Positions 42,740-51,212 of a stretch of 64,000 nt of DNA are shown piece after piece. Numbering within the stretch: the first letter of the stretch is position 1; every line of letters starts with the position of its first letter. Under the pieces are notes generated by a model, which did no database searches, was not told the DNA's origin, and worked only from the letters and a program-made list of their open reading frames with translations. A program made the translations under genes and the position numbers. The stretch spans positions 1,612,001-1,676,000 of the forward strand of contig NZ_CP108487.1 in the NCBI RefSeq assembly GCF_036226525.1, in the 5' to 3' direction. This stretch comes from Kribbella sp. NBC_01245. GTDB lineage: Bacteria > Actinomycetota > Actinomycetes > Propionibacteriales > Kribbellaceae.

Positions 42740-43579
42740 TCAGGCATTTTCGGCGGCGGCCTCGATCAGGTCATGCCATGCGTCGTACAGCGCGCTCGGG
42801 TCTTCGGAGATCGGGCCGGTGTGGGTTACGAGTAGGCGCGCTCCCCCGTTGCCGTCGCGGAGGTGCCAGGAAACGGTGCCGTCGTACTGCCAGCCGTATT
42901 CCATCGAGGTCGGCTCGGTGACGACGTCGGCCGTACGCGGTTCGATGCCTTTGGCAACAAAGCCGGCCGGTGCGGCGCAGCCCTGTGCTGGTCTGTCGTC
43001 GCCGCATAGGTAGGACCAGACCTGCTCCTTCGGCTTGGCCACTTGCCGTTCGAAGCGAATCGTCCAGCGGTCGCCTTCGCGGTCGATGGTGCCCGCGTCC
43101 AAGCCGAACTCCCGAACGTATTGGTCATGCAGCGGCGCGTAGTCCTTGATGGGCTCGTCGGATCCACCGAGCGCACGATCGAGGGCGGAGAAGCAGGTCA
43201 GCCAACCAGCGGTGTAGCTCGCCGCGGCAGCACGATCGTCGAACGTCGCGGTCAACGTCATCAAACAACCCGCCCCATCAGGCGCGAGCTCCCAGCGCAG
43301 CACCTCGACGCCCCAGTTGTACTCGAGGAGCCGAGGCGGGTCGTACGCACGGATCACGCCGGTGTTGTCCGGATCCTCGACGAAGTCGTCCTCCCCCTCG
43401 GCAAACGCGAACGCGATCCGCCCATCCAGCCGAAGGTCCAGCTCCACCGCCGCCGGGAACCACGCCGCCAGCTCGGCCGGCTCGGTCAACGCCCGCCAAA
43501 CCTTCGCCGGCGGATGATCCAGCCGCCGCTCGATCCGCAACTCCGTACGCCCGTCCACACTCCTCAATCGCTCAGTCAT
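42740..43579 (-). CDS. Tandem SRPBCC (AHSA1-like) protein
   Basis: 279 residues from ATG 43579; the reading frame is open further upstream without coding features. Two START-like domains: residues 10-150 (LRIERRLDHPPAKVWRALTEPAELAAWFPAAVELDLRLDGRIAF) and 165-279 (WTIRFERQVAKPKEQVWSYLCGDD). The second is shorter and less conserved. Function unknown; the family binds hydrophobic ligands. Monocistronic. Confidence 0.85.
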   Translation of the reverse strand: MTERLRSVDGRTELRIERRLDHPPAKVWRALTEPAELAAWFPAAVELDLRLDGRIAFAFAEGEDDFVEDPDNTGVIRAYDPPRLLEYNWGVEVLRWELAPDGAGCLMTLTATFDDRAAAASYTAGWLTCFSALDRALGGSDEPIKDYAPLHDQYVREFGLDAGTIDREGDRWTIRFERQVAKPKEQVWSYLCGDDRPAQGCAAPAGFVAKGIEPRTADVVTEPTSMEYGWQYDGTVSWHLRDGNGGARLLVTHTGPISEDPSALYDAWHDLIEAAAENA

Positions 43580-43697
43580 AACCCCGACCATACCCACCCA
43601 GCTATATAACCACAACCGCATGCACGACCATCGCTCGAGCCGCCGCAGTCGCCCATGCGACGAAGTACGCCAGCTGTCAGGCAACGGTGTTCGCCGG

Positions 43698-44774
43698 CTA
43701 TTGGGCGAAGCGGGATTGGTCGGATTGTTCGGGGGTTAGGTTGGCGGATTCGGTGGGCCAGAGGGTTAGGTTGCGGGCGGCGGTGGGGCCGTCGTGGGTC
43801 CAGGTGCCGATGACGCGGCCGGCTTGCACGATGGCGGGTTTGAGCATGCCGCCGCCGGGGTGGATCTGGCGAGCGTAGGCCTCGGGGACCATCAGGCGGC
43901 GGTCGCGATAACCCAGCAGGTATGCGTCGAACTCGCCGAGCAGGCGTACCGACTCCGACTCCCCCGGCTCGCCGACCATCGCATAGGGCGAACCCTCGAC
44001 GGTCACCACCCGATCCGCCACAGCCTCGATCGCCCGTCGCGATACCGGCACGGACAACCCGGACCAAGTGGCGAGATCTGCCGCGGTTGCAGGCCCGTAC
44101 GCCGCGAGGTAGCGCCGGGCGAGCGTCTCGGCCGTCGCCGGGCCTTCCGCCGCCAGAGCCGCCGGAGCCGCCAGTGCCGACAGCGGCTTGCCGAGCCAAC
44201 TCTCGACGCTCACCCAGGTCTCCGCCGCGTCGTACCCGGGCCCGTAGCAAACCCGCCCGAGCAACCCGGCATGCCGGATAAGCGCGTAGACGGCCTGCCC
44301 CCGCGGCGACGGCAACAACCCTTCCGAGACGAACAGCTCGCCGATAGCGGCACGACCAGCAGGCCCGTTAGCGGCGAGACACGACTCGAGTACGTCGACC
44401 GCGCGTTCCCTCGTCTCCGCCGACAGCCCCAACTCGCCGTACCGGCGCTCGGTCCCACGGATCAACCCAGGACCGAGCAGCTCGAGCAACCACCCAGCGT
44501 CCGAAGTCGCGACAAGTTGAAGTGTTCCCCGCTGGAACCACCCGCGTACGACGCAGCGATCGACCTCGCGGGCCTGGACGACGTCGGCCCAGGTGGTCGC
44601 CGTACTGCGGGCGCGGACCGCATGCGCCGCGCCTCGCCAGGACTGGGCCTGAAGCCCAACCGTCCGGCGTACGACGTCGGCTACCCCTCCGGAGCCGGCC
44701 TCGTCCGCCGGACGATCCAGGCCGTTCGCGGAAGCACGGGTCCGAAGCAACCATTCGACAGACCCGTGCGACAC
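43698..44774 (-). CDS. AlkZ-like winged-helix DNA glycosylase homologue (HTH_42)
   Basis: 358 residues from GTG 44774; no clear ribosome binding site precedes it, so the mRNA may be leaderless. Family marks: VADVVRRTVGLQAQSWRGAAHAVRAR with the Gln-Ala-Gln motif at residues 42-44, corresponding to the catalytic QxQ of AlkZ; then RGWFQRGTLQLVATSDAGWLLELL and LLGEFDAYLLGYRDRRLM. AlkZ from the azinomycin producer unhooks interstrand cross-links. This homologue keeps both glutamines, so glycosylase activity is plausible. No biosynthetic cluster was seen. Confidence 0.85.
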   Translation of the reverse strand: MSHGSVEWLLRTRASANGLDRPADEAGSGGVADVVRRTVGLQAQSWRGAAHAVRARSTATTWADVVQAREVDRCVVRGWFQRGTLQLVATSDAGWLLELLGPGLIRGTERRYGELGLSAETRERAVDVLESCLAANGPAGRAAIGELFVSEGLLPSPRGQAVYALIRHAGLLGRVCYGPGYDAAETWVSVESWLGKPLSALAAPAALAAEGPATAETLARRYLAAYGPATAADLATWSGLSVPVSRRAIEAVADRVVTVEGSPYAMVGEPGESESVRLLGEFDAYLLGYRDRRLMVPEAYARQIHPGGGMLKPAIVQAGRVIGTWTHDGPTAARNLTLWPTESANLTPEQSDQSRFAQ

Positions 44775-44826
44775 ACTCGCATCACATCATCATTCGAGCG
44801 TGCCGCACAGGCCTATGGCCGTTCCG

Positions 44827-45630
44827 TTATGTCAGGTGGTCGTCGACCATGTTGGCGTAAGCGGTCTGGCCGGTGGTGTTCGGGTGGTACGACTCGCTGA
44901 TCGGGTTCGACAGGCCGTTGATCCACTCGGGGCTGCCGCAGACGGCGTGACCGATGTACGCCGAAGTCGGATTCACGAAGGTGAAACCGGCCGCGTTGGC
45001 CCGCGAGAGCAGCTTCGAGTTGAGCAGGTCGGCGGTCTGGTTCAGCCGGGTCATCTCCGAGCTGCTGAACCAGGTGCCCGCGTTGCAGTCCGTGCCGTTG
45101 AACAGGCGCGGATAGCCGACGATGACCACCTTGGCCACGCTCGCCCGGCTGCGGACGGTCGCGTACAGGCCGTCGAGGCGGGCGGGCAACGTGTTGTTGA
45201 TGACGTTCTGCGCGTTGTTGATGGCCGAATCGCAGTTGCTCATCCACGCCGGTTTGGCGCACTCGGTGATCACCGACGAGAAGCCCGCGTCGTTGCCGCC
45301 AACCTGCAAGGTGACGAACTCGATGCCGCTGTTCAGCGCGCCGAGCTGGTTGTTCGTCACGTCGGACACCCGTGCACCGGAGCACGCGACAAAGCTGAGG
45401 TTGGCGGCGATCCGGTTCTTGATCAGCGACGGGTACGCCGCCAGGGAGCGCTGGCAACTCCCGCTCTCACTGGTGTAGCTGCGGGTGCCGACGCCGGAGG
45501 CGTACGAGTCGCCGAGTGCGACGTAGTCGGGGGCCGCCGCGGCCGCGGTGGCTGGGGTGAGGAAGGCCGTGGTGATGACCGCGGCGCTGAGGAGGAGGGC
45601 GGCTCGTGGCCGGCCGTGGAGGAGTCTCAT
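44827..45630 (-). CDS. Secreted SGNH/GDSL hydrolase
   Basis: 267 residues from ATG 45630. Signal peptide RPRAALLLSAAVITTAFLTPATAAAAAP. Block I YVALGDSYASGVG (catalytic Ser), block III QVGGNDAGF and block V SESYHPNTTG (catalytic His). Six cysteines spaced as in Streptomyces extracellular esterases and lipases (SCQRS, ACSGA, ECAK, NCDSA, DCNAG, VCGSP), suggesting three disulfides. Hydrolyses ester or lipid substrates outside the cell. Confidence 0.92.
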   Translation of the reverse strand: MRLLHGRPRAALLLSAAVITTAFLTPATAAAAAPDYVALGDSYASGVGTRSYTSESGSCQRSLAAYPSLIKNRIAANLSFVACSGARVSDVTNNQLGALNSGIEFVTLQVGGNDAGFSSVITECAKPAWMSNCDSAINNAQNVINNTLPARLDGLYATVRSRASVAKVVIVGYPRLFNGTDCNAGTWFSSSEMTRLNQTADLLNSKLLSRANAAGFTFVNPTSAYIGHAVCGSPEWINGLSNPISESYHPNTTGQTAYANMVDDHLT

Positions 45631-45852
45631 GCTCGACCGCCTTGCACTTGGTAATGGGACCAAAGGCGCGTGACTGATCCCGGTAGGAGAACCAGCCATC
45701 GGGACGATCGATCGAGGGGTGATCGACAAAAACGGGGGCCGCCTCACGAGACCAACTGACAGTCACCATGACGGACCGGTCAGTAACAACACAAGGGCTC
45801 GGTAAGAAATTCACGGCAAATTCTGCAAAGAGGTTGCTACCGATCGGGTGCG

Positions 45853-46653
45853 TCAGGCGGGTTCGAACGTCGCGAGCAGTGCCTCGAGCGCGGCCTGGTC
45901 CGGGAACGAGAATTCGGGTCCCTCCGGAGCCTCGGCCAGGGTGGCGAAGAGCTGCTCGTTCATCCCGATCGCAGGCGGGAGATGGGTGCTGAGGATCGCG
46001 GAGGGATCCAGGCCGCGGATCTCATCCACGACGCGCCCGTACGCCACGCGATCCACCAGTCTCACCCACGGACTGTCCACGCCCGCCCACAGCAGCTGCG
46101 CGGCTCGGCGGTCATCATCCGGCACGTCGCGCAGGTCGGGGCCGCTGGCAAGCTCGGCGGTGCTCATGGCGCCACCGAAGCAGTCCGAAGCGAAGAACGC
46201 GCCGCTGCGGCTTTCCTGGAACCCGACGGTGACCGGACTGTCGAACAGCGGCGGACGGTAGGCCGTGAGCACGCGGTCGCCGATGTCGAGCTGCTCGCCC
46301 GGGTTCAGCAACTGGATGCGATGCATCGGTACGTCCCACTCGCAGGACAGAATTCCCATGCCGCCGAAGGTCGTGATCAGGCGTGCTTGGGGTGCTGCCT
46401 CCAGCAGCCGCCACAATCCGCCGGTGTGGTCGCGATCCGGGTGAGTAAGCCAGATCCAGCGCACGTCGGCGGGATCGATCACGCCAGCGAGCGCTGTCAG
46501 GTAGTCCTTGTCCGGGTTACTCAGTCCGGTGTCGACGACCACGGGTTGCTCGGCGTGAAGGACGAACGTGTTGACCGGCAGGAAGCCGATGCCCGGCACT
46601 ACGGCGTGGTCGCTGAGCACGGTGATCTCTGGGCTGATGCGGTGTCGCTCCAT
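45853..46653 (-). CDS. MBL-fold metallo-hydrolase
   Basis: 266 residues. VVVDTGLSNPDKDYLTAL, then LTHPDRDHTGGLWRLL, where the usual HxHxDH reads HPDRDH (second His replaced by Asp), FFASDCFGGAM (metal Asp) and ILSTHLPP (last His). The variant motif fits the flavodiiron-like/oxygen-reactive branch or an altered metal site. Probably second in an operon with the NmrA-like gene upstream (12 bases apart). Confidence 0.85.
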   Translation of the reverse strand: MERHRISPEITVLSDHAVVPGIGFLPVNTFVLHAEQPVVVDTGLSNPDKDYLTALAGVIDPADVRWIWLTHPDRDHTGGLWRLLEAAPQARLITTFGGMGILSCEWDVPMHRIQLLNPGEQLDIGDRVLTAYRPPLFDSPVTVGFQESRSGAFFASDCFGGAMSTAELASGPDLRDVPDDDRRAAQLLWAGVDSPWVRLVDRVAYGRVVDEIRGLDPSAILSTHLPPAIGMNEQLFATLAEAPEGPEFSFPDQAALEALLATFEPA

Positions 46654-46664
46654 GTCCTGGCCTG

Positions 46665-47327
46665 CTATCTGTTGACTGGTTGTGCTGGGGTCGGAGCCGC
46701 GTGCCGGGACCGAGGGGTGTGCAACATCGGCGCGTCATGCACCGACGACTCGTTCTGCGCCAGTGAGAGCAGGTGGGCGGCGACGTCGCCGGTCCGAACT
46801 ACGCTCCACGGGCCGAGCGAGAATCTGCCGGCCCTCGCCCGACCGGATGGCGCGCCTTCCACCATGCGAGGTATCCGTACGAGGGTCCAGGCGACTTCGT
46901 CGGTTGCCCGCAGTAGCTCGCCGAGTTCGGCGCCGTAGGGCACCAGTAGACGGCAGCGCAGCCTGAGGTACGTCTCGACGAACCGTCTGCCCAGGCTCCA
47001 GGGGTCGCCTGGGAAGTCGATGTGGAAGCCCTGGAGTACGACGAGCCGACTGCCACCGGTCTCGCGCATTGCGGTGATGATGTTCCGCGTGCCGGCCGCG
47101 ATGCTCTCCGGCCCGCGAAAGCCACCCAGAGTCGAGATGACAGCGTCGGCGCCCCTGAGTGTGCGCTCGACGGCGGATGGATCGAGCGCGTCTCCCCGGA
47201 TCACCTCAACACCAGGAACGGCGTTGGGCCCGCGGACCAGCGCTCGCACCTCATGGCCGTTCTCGAGGGCCAGCCGGCTGACCGCCGCCCCTGCCAACCC
47301 TGCGCTTCCGAACACCGCTAACTGCAT
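46665..47327 (-). CDS. NAD(P)-binding NmrA/SDR-a5-like protein
   Basis: 220 residues from ATG 47327 (GGGGAGA upstream). Dinucleotide motif LAVFGSAGLAGAAVSRLALENGHEVRALVRG, then VIRGDALDPSAVERTLRGADAVISTLGGFRGPES. It resembles quinone-reductase-like or flavin-reductase-like NmrA proteins. Divergent from the LuxR gene (109 bases between starts), so probably its target. Confidence 0.87.
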   Translation of the reverse strand: MQLAVFGSAGLAGAAVSRLALENGHEVRALVRGPNAVPGVEVIRGDALDPSAVERTLRGADAVISTLGGFRGPESIAAGTRNIITAMRETGGSRLVVLQGFHIDFPGDPWSLGRRFVETYLRLRCRLLVPYGAELGELLRATDEVAWTLVRIPRMVEGAPSGRARAGRFSLGPWSVVRTGDVAAHLLSLAQNESSVHDAPMLHTPRSRHAAPTPAQPVNR

Positions 47328-47436
47328 GGCCGTCTCCCCACCTCGTCGTTGCCACGACCGTAAGACGGTGGCGTCGCGCTGCCCATGCCAGAAATCGGTC
47401 ATGTTCGGGGCACGGTCCAGGTGCCTACCATGGGTC

Positions 47437-48582
47437 ATGGAGTCCGAGGTCCTGCCACGCGCAGTCGACAAGGTCGCCCGCCTCGCCGGGCAGCCGACTG
47501 ACCTCGCGACGTTCTGGCGCTCGTGCACCGAGGTGATCACCACCGTCGTGCCGCACTTTTGGGCGCCGTGCTTCTTCACGCTCGACCCGGCCTCGCTGCT
47601 GGTCACCAGCCACTTCCACGAGGGCCTGGACGAGTTCCCTCCAGAGGCGCTCGCGCATGAGTACTACGGCGACGACGTGCAGAAACTGGTCGACGTCGTG
47701 CGCACCCCGACAGGCGTCTCCACCATTCACGAGGCAACGGGCGGCGACCCGAGTAGCAGCCCGCGCTGGCAGTTCAACATGTCCATGGGCGGAGATCAGG
47801 AACTGATCGCGCGGCTGCGAACTCGGCAGGGCGAGACCTGGGGGGCGGTCGGCTTGTATCGCGAGCCCGGCGCACCGATGTTCGGCGACGGTGACAAGGA
47901 GTTCCTGCGGGCGATCGGGCCGCACCTCGCGCTCGGCGCACGCCAGGCGATGACGTTCGGCGAAGCGACCGATCCCGAGGTTCCGGATGGTCCGGGGCTG
48001 GTGGTCATCGACAGCGCCTGGCAGATCCGCTCCACGACCGCAGGCGCTGACCATTGGATCTCCCGCCTGCCGGACGGCGACCTCGAGCACGGGCGTTTAC
48101 CGACGGCCGTGCTGTCCGTTGCGGCGCAAGGCTTGCGGGATCGGAAGCTTGGCCAGCCCTCGACCGTCGCGTTCGCGAGGGTTCTGGCGAAGGATGGCAC
48201 CTGGCTCTTGCTGCACGGGGCTCCGCTAGAAGGCGATGACCAGCCTCGGGTCGCCGTGATCATCGAACCGGCCCACCCTGCACGCATCTACCCGCTGCTG
48301 ATGTCCGCCTATGAGCTGACCGAGCGCGAGCGCGACGTGGTCAAGCTGGTGCTCACCGGCTCGTCGACCACCGAGATCGCGCAGACCCTCGTGGTGTCGC
48401 CACTCACCGTTCAGAACCACCTCAAGAGCGTGTTCGAGAAGACTGGCGTCCGGAGCCGGCGCGACTTGGTGGGCAAGATCTTCTTCACCCACTACGAGCC
48501 GCGCTTCCGCGAGAACGAACAGCGTGTCCTGCGTGGCCGGCCCATCCGAGGCGGACCGGTGCCGCACGCCACGCAGAACTGA
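47437..48582 (+). CDS. LuxR-family regulator with GAF-like sensor
   Basis: 381 residues from ATG 47437; the longer open frame upstream overlaps the divergent gene. C-terminal HTH: LMSAYELTERERDVVKLVLTGSSTTEIAQTLVVSPLTVQNHLKSVFEKTGVRSRRDLVGKIFF. The N-terminal 250 residues (ELIARLRTRQGETWGAVGLYREPGAPMF, FLRAIGPHLALGARQAM) resemble a GAF fold that binds a small ligand. Autonomous regulator, likely controlling the divergent NmrA/MBL operon. Confidence 0.88.
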   Translation: MESEVLPRAVDKVARLAGQPTDLATFWRSCTEVITTVVPHFWAPCFFTLDPASLLVTSHFHEGLDEFPPEALAHEYYGDDVQKLVDVVRTPTGVSTIHEATGGDPSSSPRWQFNMSMGGDQELIARLRTRQGETWGAVGLYREPGAPMFGDGDKEFLRAIGPHLALGARQAMTFGEATDPEVPDGPGLVVIDSAWQIRSTTAGADHWISRLPDGDLEHGRLPTAVLSVAAQGLRDRKLGQPSTVAFARVLAKDGTWLLLHGAPLEGDDQPRVAVIIEPAHPARIYPLLMSAYELTERERDVVKLVLTGSSTTEIAQTLVVSPLTVQNHLKSVFEKTGVRSRRDLVGKIFFTHYEPRFRENEQRVLRGRPIRGGPVPHATQN

Positions 48583-48589
48583 CCTCGGT

Positions 48590-49366
48590 TCAGCGGCGTT
48601 CGGGGCCTGGGACGGAGAGGGGGTCGAAGCCGTAGGGCAGTTCGAGTCGGTTGGCGGCCATCAGCTCCGCGTCGCCGAGCAGCTCGCGGGTGGGGCCGTC
48701 GGCAACGATGCGGCCGCCGTTCATCAGCAGGCTCCGGTCGCACAGCTGCAGCGCGTAGGGCAGGTCGTGCGTGATCATCAGCAGGGTCACGTCGAGCCCG
48801 GCGAGGATATCGGCCAGCTCCCGGCGGCTGGCGGGATCGAGATTGCTCGACGGCTCGTCCAGCACCAGCACCTCGGGCCGCATCGCCAGCACGGTCGCGA
48901 CGGCGACCCGCCGCCGTTGCCCGAACGAGAGGTGGTGTGGCGCGATATCGGCGTGATCCTGCATGCCGACGGCGACCAGCGCCTCGCGTACTCGTTCCTC
49001 CAGCTCAGCACCGCGCAACCCGAGATTGGCCGGGCCGAAGGCAACGTCGTCCCGCACGGTCGGCATGAACAACTGGTCGTCGGGATCCTGGAAGACCAGG
49101 CCGACCTTGCGCCGGATCTCGGTCAGGTGCTCGCGATGCAGATCCGCGCCGCCGACCTTGATCCGCCCGCTGCCGGTGCCGCCGGCAACGGAGCCGAGGA
49201 TGCCGTTCAGGTGCAGCACGAGCGTGGTCTTGCCTGCGCCATTCGGCCCGAGCAAGGCGACCCGCTCGCCCTTGCCGATCTCGAAGTCCACCCCGAACAG
49301 GGCCTGGCGGCCATCCGGGTACGCGAAAACGAGCCGTTCGACCAGGATGGAGGGTCCGTTCACCAC
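48590..49366 (-). CDS. nikO: Nickel/cobalt ECF transporter ATP-binding protein
   Basis: 258 residues. Walker A LGPNGAGKTTLVLHLNG, Q-loop LVFQDPDDQLFMPTV, signature LSFGQRRRVAVATVL (FGQ variant usual for CbiO/NikO), Walker B VLVLDEPSSNLD. Last gene of NikMN-NikQ-NikO; start lies within the end of nikQ (seven-base overlap). Powers the metal importer in the cytoplasm. Confidence 0.9.
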   Translation of the reverse strand: MVNGPSILVERLVFAYPDGRQALFGVDFEIGKGERVALLGPNGAGKTTLVLHLNGILGSVAGGTGSGRIKVGGADLHREHLTEIRRKVGLVFQDPDDQLFMPTVRDDVAFGPANLGLRGAELEERVREALVAVGMQDHADIAPHHLSFGQRRRVAVATVLAMRPEVLVLDEPSSNLDPASRRELADILAGLDVTLLMITHDLPYALQLCDRSLLMNGGRIVADGPTRELLGDAELMAANRLELPYGFDPLSVPGPERR

Positions 49367-50121
49367 GCGAGCATTCTCTCAGTGATAGCGACGAGTACGG
49401 CGACCGCGGGCAGCACGAGGCCTTTCGCCCACTCCGCCCGGGTGGCGCCGCCCTGGGATAGCGCGGGCATGGTCCCGGTATAGCCGCGGGCGAGCATCGC
49501 GAGATGGACCCGCTCGCCGCGTTCGTACGACCGGACGAACAACGCACCAGCGCCCGCCGCGACCGCCTTGAGATGACCCGCGCGCCCACCGGCGTACGCC
49601 CTGGACTCCCGGGCGATCCGCATCCGCTGCAGGTCGCCCGACACCACGCTCAGGTAGCGGACCATGAACGACAGGATCGCGACGAGCGTTGCCGGCAGGC
49701 GCAGGCGTTCGAGCCCGGCGAGCAGCTCGCGCGGCGACGTACTCGCGGAGAGCACGATCGCGGCGAGGACGCCGAGGGTGCCTTTGGCCAGCAGGTTCCA
49801 CGCGCCGAGCACGCCGGACTCGGACAGACTCAGACCCAGTACGTCGACCTTCGGCCCGGTGGCGACGAACGGCAGCAACAGCGCGAACACGATGAACGGC
49901 GTCTCCACCGCGAGCCGGCGCACCACCGTTGCCCCGGGCAACTTGGCGAGCCGGATGACGCCGATGGCCAGGACGGCGTACAGCAGGAAGGCGACGAACC
50001 GCTCGGCCGGGGTCGACACCACGGCGAGCACGAAGACCAGCAGGGCGACGATCTTCACCTGGGCCGGCAGCCGGTGAACGGGGCTGTCGGCAACGACCAG
50101 GAGCCCGTCGCCGGCTGACAT
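49360..50121 (-). CDS. nikQ: Nickel/cobalt ECF transporter T component
   Basis: 253 residues from ATG 50121, overlapping the nikMN stop. Membrane protein of CbiQ type with the coupling helices containing Ala-Arg-Gly motifs: RIARESRAYAGG and HLAMLARGYTGTMP. The longer open frame upstream (to 50616) is not coding. Couples the ATPase to the metal-binding subunit. Confidence 0.9.
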   Translation of the reverse strand: MSAGDGLLVVADSPVHRLPAQVKIVALLVFVLAVVSTPAERFVAFLLYAVLAIGVIRLAKLPGATVVRRLAVETPFIVFALLLPFVATGPKVDVLGLSLSESGVLGAWNLLAKGTLGVLAAIVLSASTSPRELLAGLERLRLPATLVAILSFMVRYLSVVSGDLQRMRIARESRAYAGGRAGHLKAVAAGAGALFVRSYERGERVHLAMLARGYTGTMPALSQGGATRAEWAKGLVLPAVAVLVAITERMLAW

Positions 50122-51158
50122 CAGACGTTGACCTTCTTGTCGATAACGCGGGTCGTCCGCAGCGAGGCGATCTTCGCGACGGCCAGGCCGATCGCGATGG
50201 TCAGCAGTACGCCGATGATGCCGGCCAGGGCTCCGGAGACGCGTTCGTTGCCGACACCACTCACGCCATAGTCGGCCAACGGGCTGCCAGCGACGGCCGA
50301 GTCCTTCGCGCTTTCGCCGAAGCCGAGCGATTCGCCGACGAACTCCAGGCCGTCCGGATGGGCGCTCGCGAACAGGCTGATACCGCCCGCGATCAGCAGC
50401 GTCACCGCCAGCGCGACCCCCATCGGCCGTCGGCCCGCGTTGACCGCGATCGGCTTGTCCGCGGTCACGGTCGAACTGTTGCCGTCGGCATCGATCAGGA
50501 CCAGGTCGGGCTGCAGGTGGCGCGCGACGTACACGAGGTCGGGCCGGGTCGCGACCACCGCGCTCAGCACGGCCGCGGTGATGGCCGCCTCCCCCAGACC
50601 GATCAGGACGTGCCAACCGACCATCGCGCCGGCCAGTTTGCCGATCGGGATCGCGACGGCTCCCCCGGCGGCGTACAACCCGGTGAAGGCCAGGGCCGAG
50701 ACCGGTACGGCGAGGAGCGCGCCGACGGCGGCGGCCGGCACGACGCTACCGACCCGCTTCGGCAGGACGGCCAGGAGCGTGCGCGTGACGATGAACCCGA
50801 CCAGCACGCTCACCACGCCCATCAGCGTGATGTTGGTGCCGAGAGCGGTCAGCCCGCCGTCGGCGAAGAGCAGGCCTTGCACGAGCAGGACGACCGACAT
50901 CACGAGTACACCGGTCCACGGGCCGACCAGGGCGGCGGCCAGCGCACCGCCGAGCAGATGACCGCTGGTGCCGGCGCCGACCGGAAAGTTGACCATCTGG
51001 ACCGCGAACACGAAGGCAGCCGTCAGCCCCGCGAGCGCCGGACCGGTCTCGCGGATCTCGCCACTCGCCTTGCGCAGGCTCACCCCGACGGCCCCGGCCG
51101 CGATCAGACCGGTGGCAATGGACGTGGGCGCGTCGAGAAAGCCGTCGGGAACATGCAT
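50121..51158 (-). CDS. nikMN: Nickel/cobalt ECF transporter S component, CbiM fused to PDGLE (NikN) domain
   Basis: 345 residues from ATG 51158, chosen because the family starts with MH-PDGFL; the metal-binding His2 must follow the initiator. CbiM part residues 1-215 (MHVPDGFLDAPTS, VNFPVGAGTSGHLLGGAL), then a PDGLE domain (ASAHPDGLEFVGESLGFG) and a last membrane helix. The M-N fusion is more usual in nickel than in cobalt systems. A Nur-box-like repeat lies 20 bases upstream. No cobalamin riboswitch fits in the 55-base gap. Confidence 0.9.
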   Translation of the reverse strand: MHVPDGFLDAPTSIATGLIAAGAVGVSLRKASGEIRETGPALAGLTAAFVFAVQMVNFPVGAGTSGHLLGGALAAALVGPWTGVLVMSVVLLVQGLLFADGGLTALGTNITLMGVVSVLVGFIVTRTLLAVLPKRVGSVVPAAAVGALLAVPVSALAFTGLYAAGGAVAIPIGKLAGAMVGWHVLIGLGEAAITAAVLSAVVATRPDLVYVARHLQPDLVLIDADGNSSTVTADKPIAVNAGRRPMGVALAVTLLIAGGISLFASAHPDGLEFVGESLGFGESAKDSAVAGSPLADYGVSGVGNERVSGALAGIIGVLLTIAIGLAVAKIASLRTTRVIDKKVNV

Positions 51159-51177
51159 GCGCACATGATCGCTTCTT

Positions 51178-51194
51178 CTGCGACCCATTCGCAA
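51178..51194 (-). promoter_or_regulatory. Nur-box-like inverted repeat upstream of nickel importer
   Basis: On the minus strand TTGCGA-ATGGG-TCGCAG: 6-5-6 geometry as in the Nur box of streptomycetes (TTGCAA-N5-TTGCAA by memory). It lies 20-36 bases upstream of the nikMN start. Suggests repression by nickel-loaded Nur. Confidence 0.5.
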
Positions 51195-51212
51195 CAAGCC
51201 GTCTCAGTGGTG

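Noticed and set aside
51159..51212. Cobalamin riboswitch in front of the CbiM-type gene
   Set aside because: Only about 55 bases are available before the next coding region, too few for a B12 riboswitch, and no B12-box-like sequence was seen.
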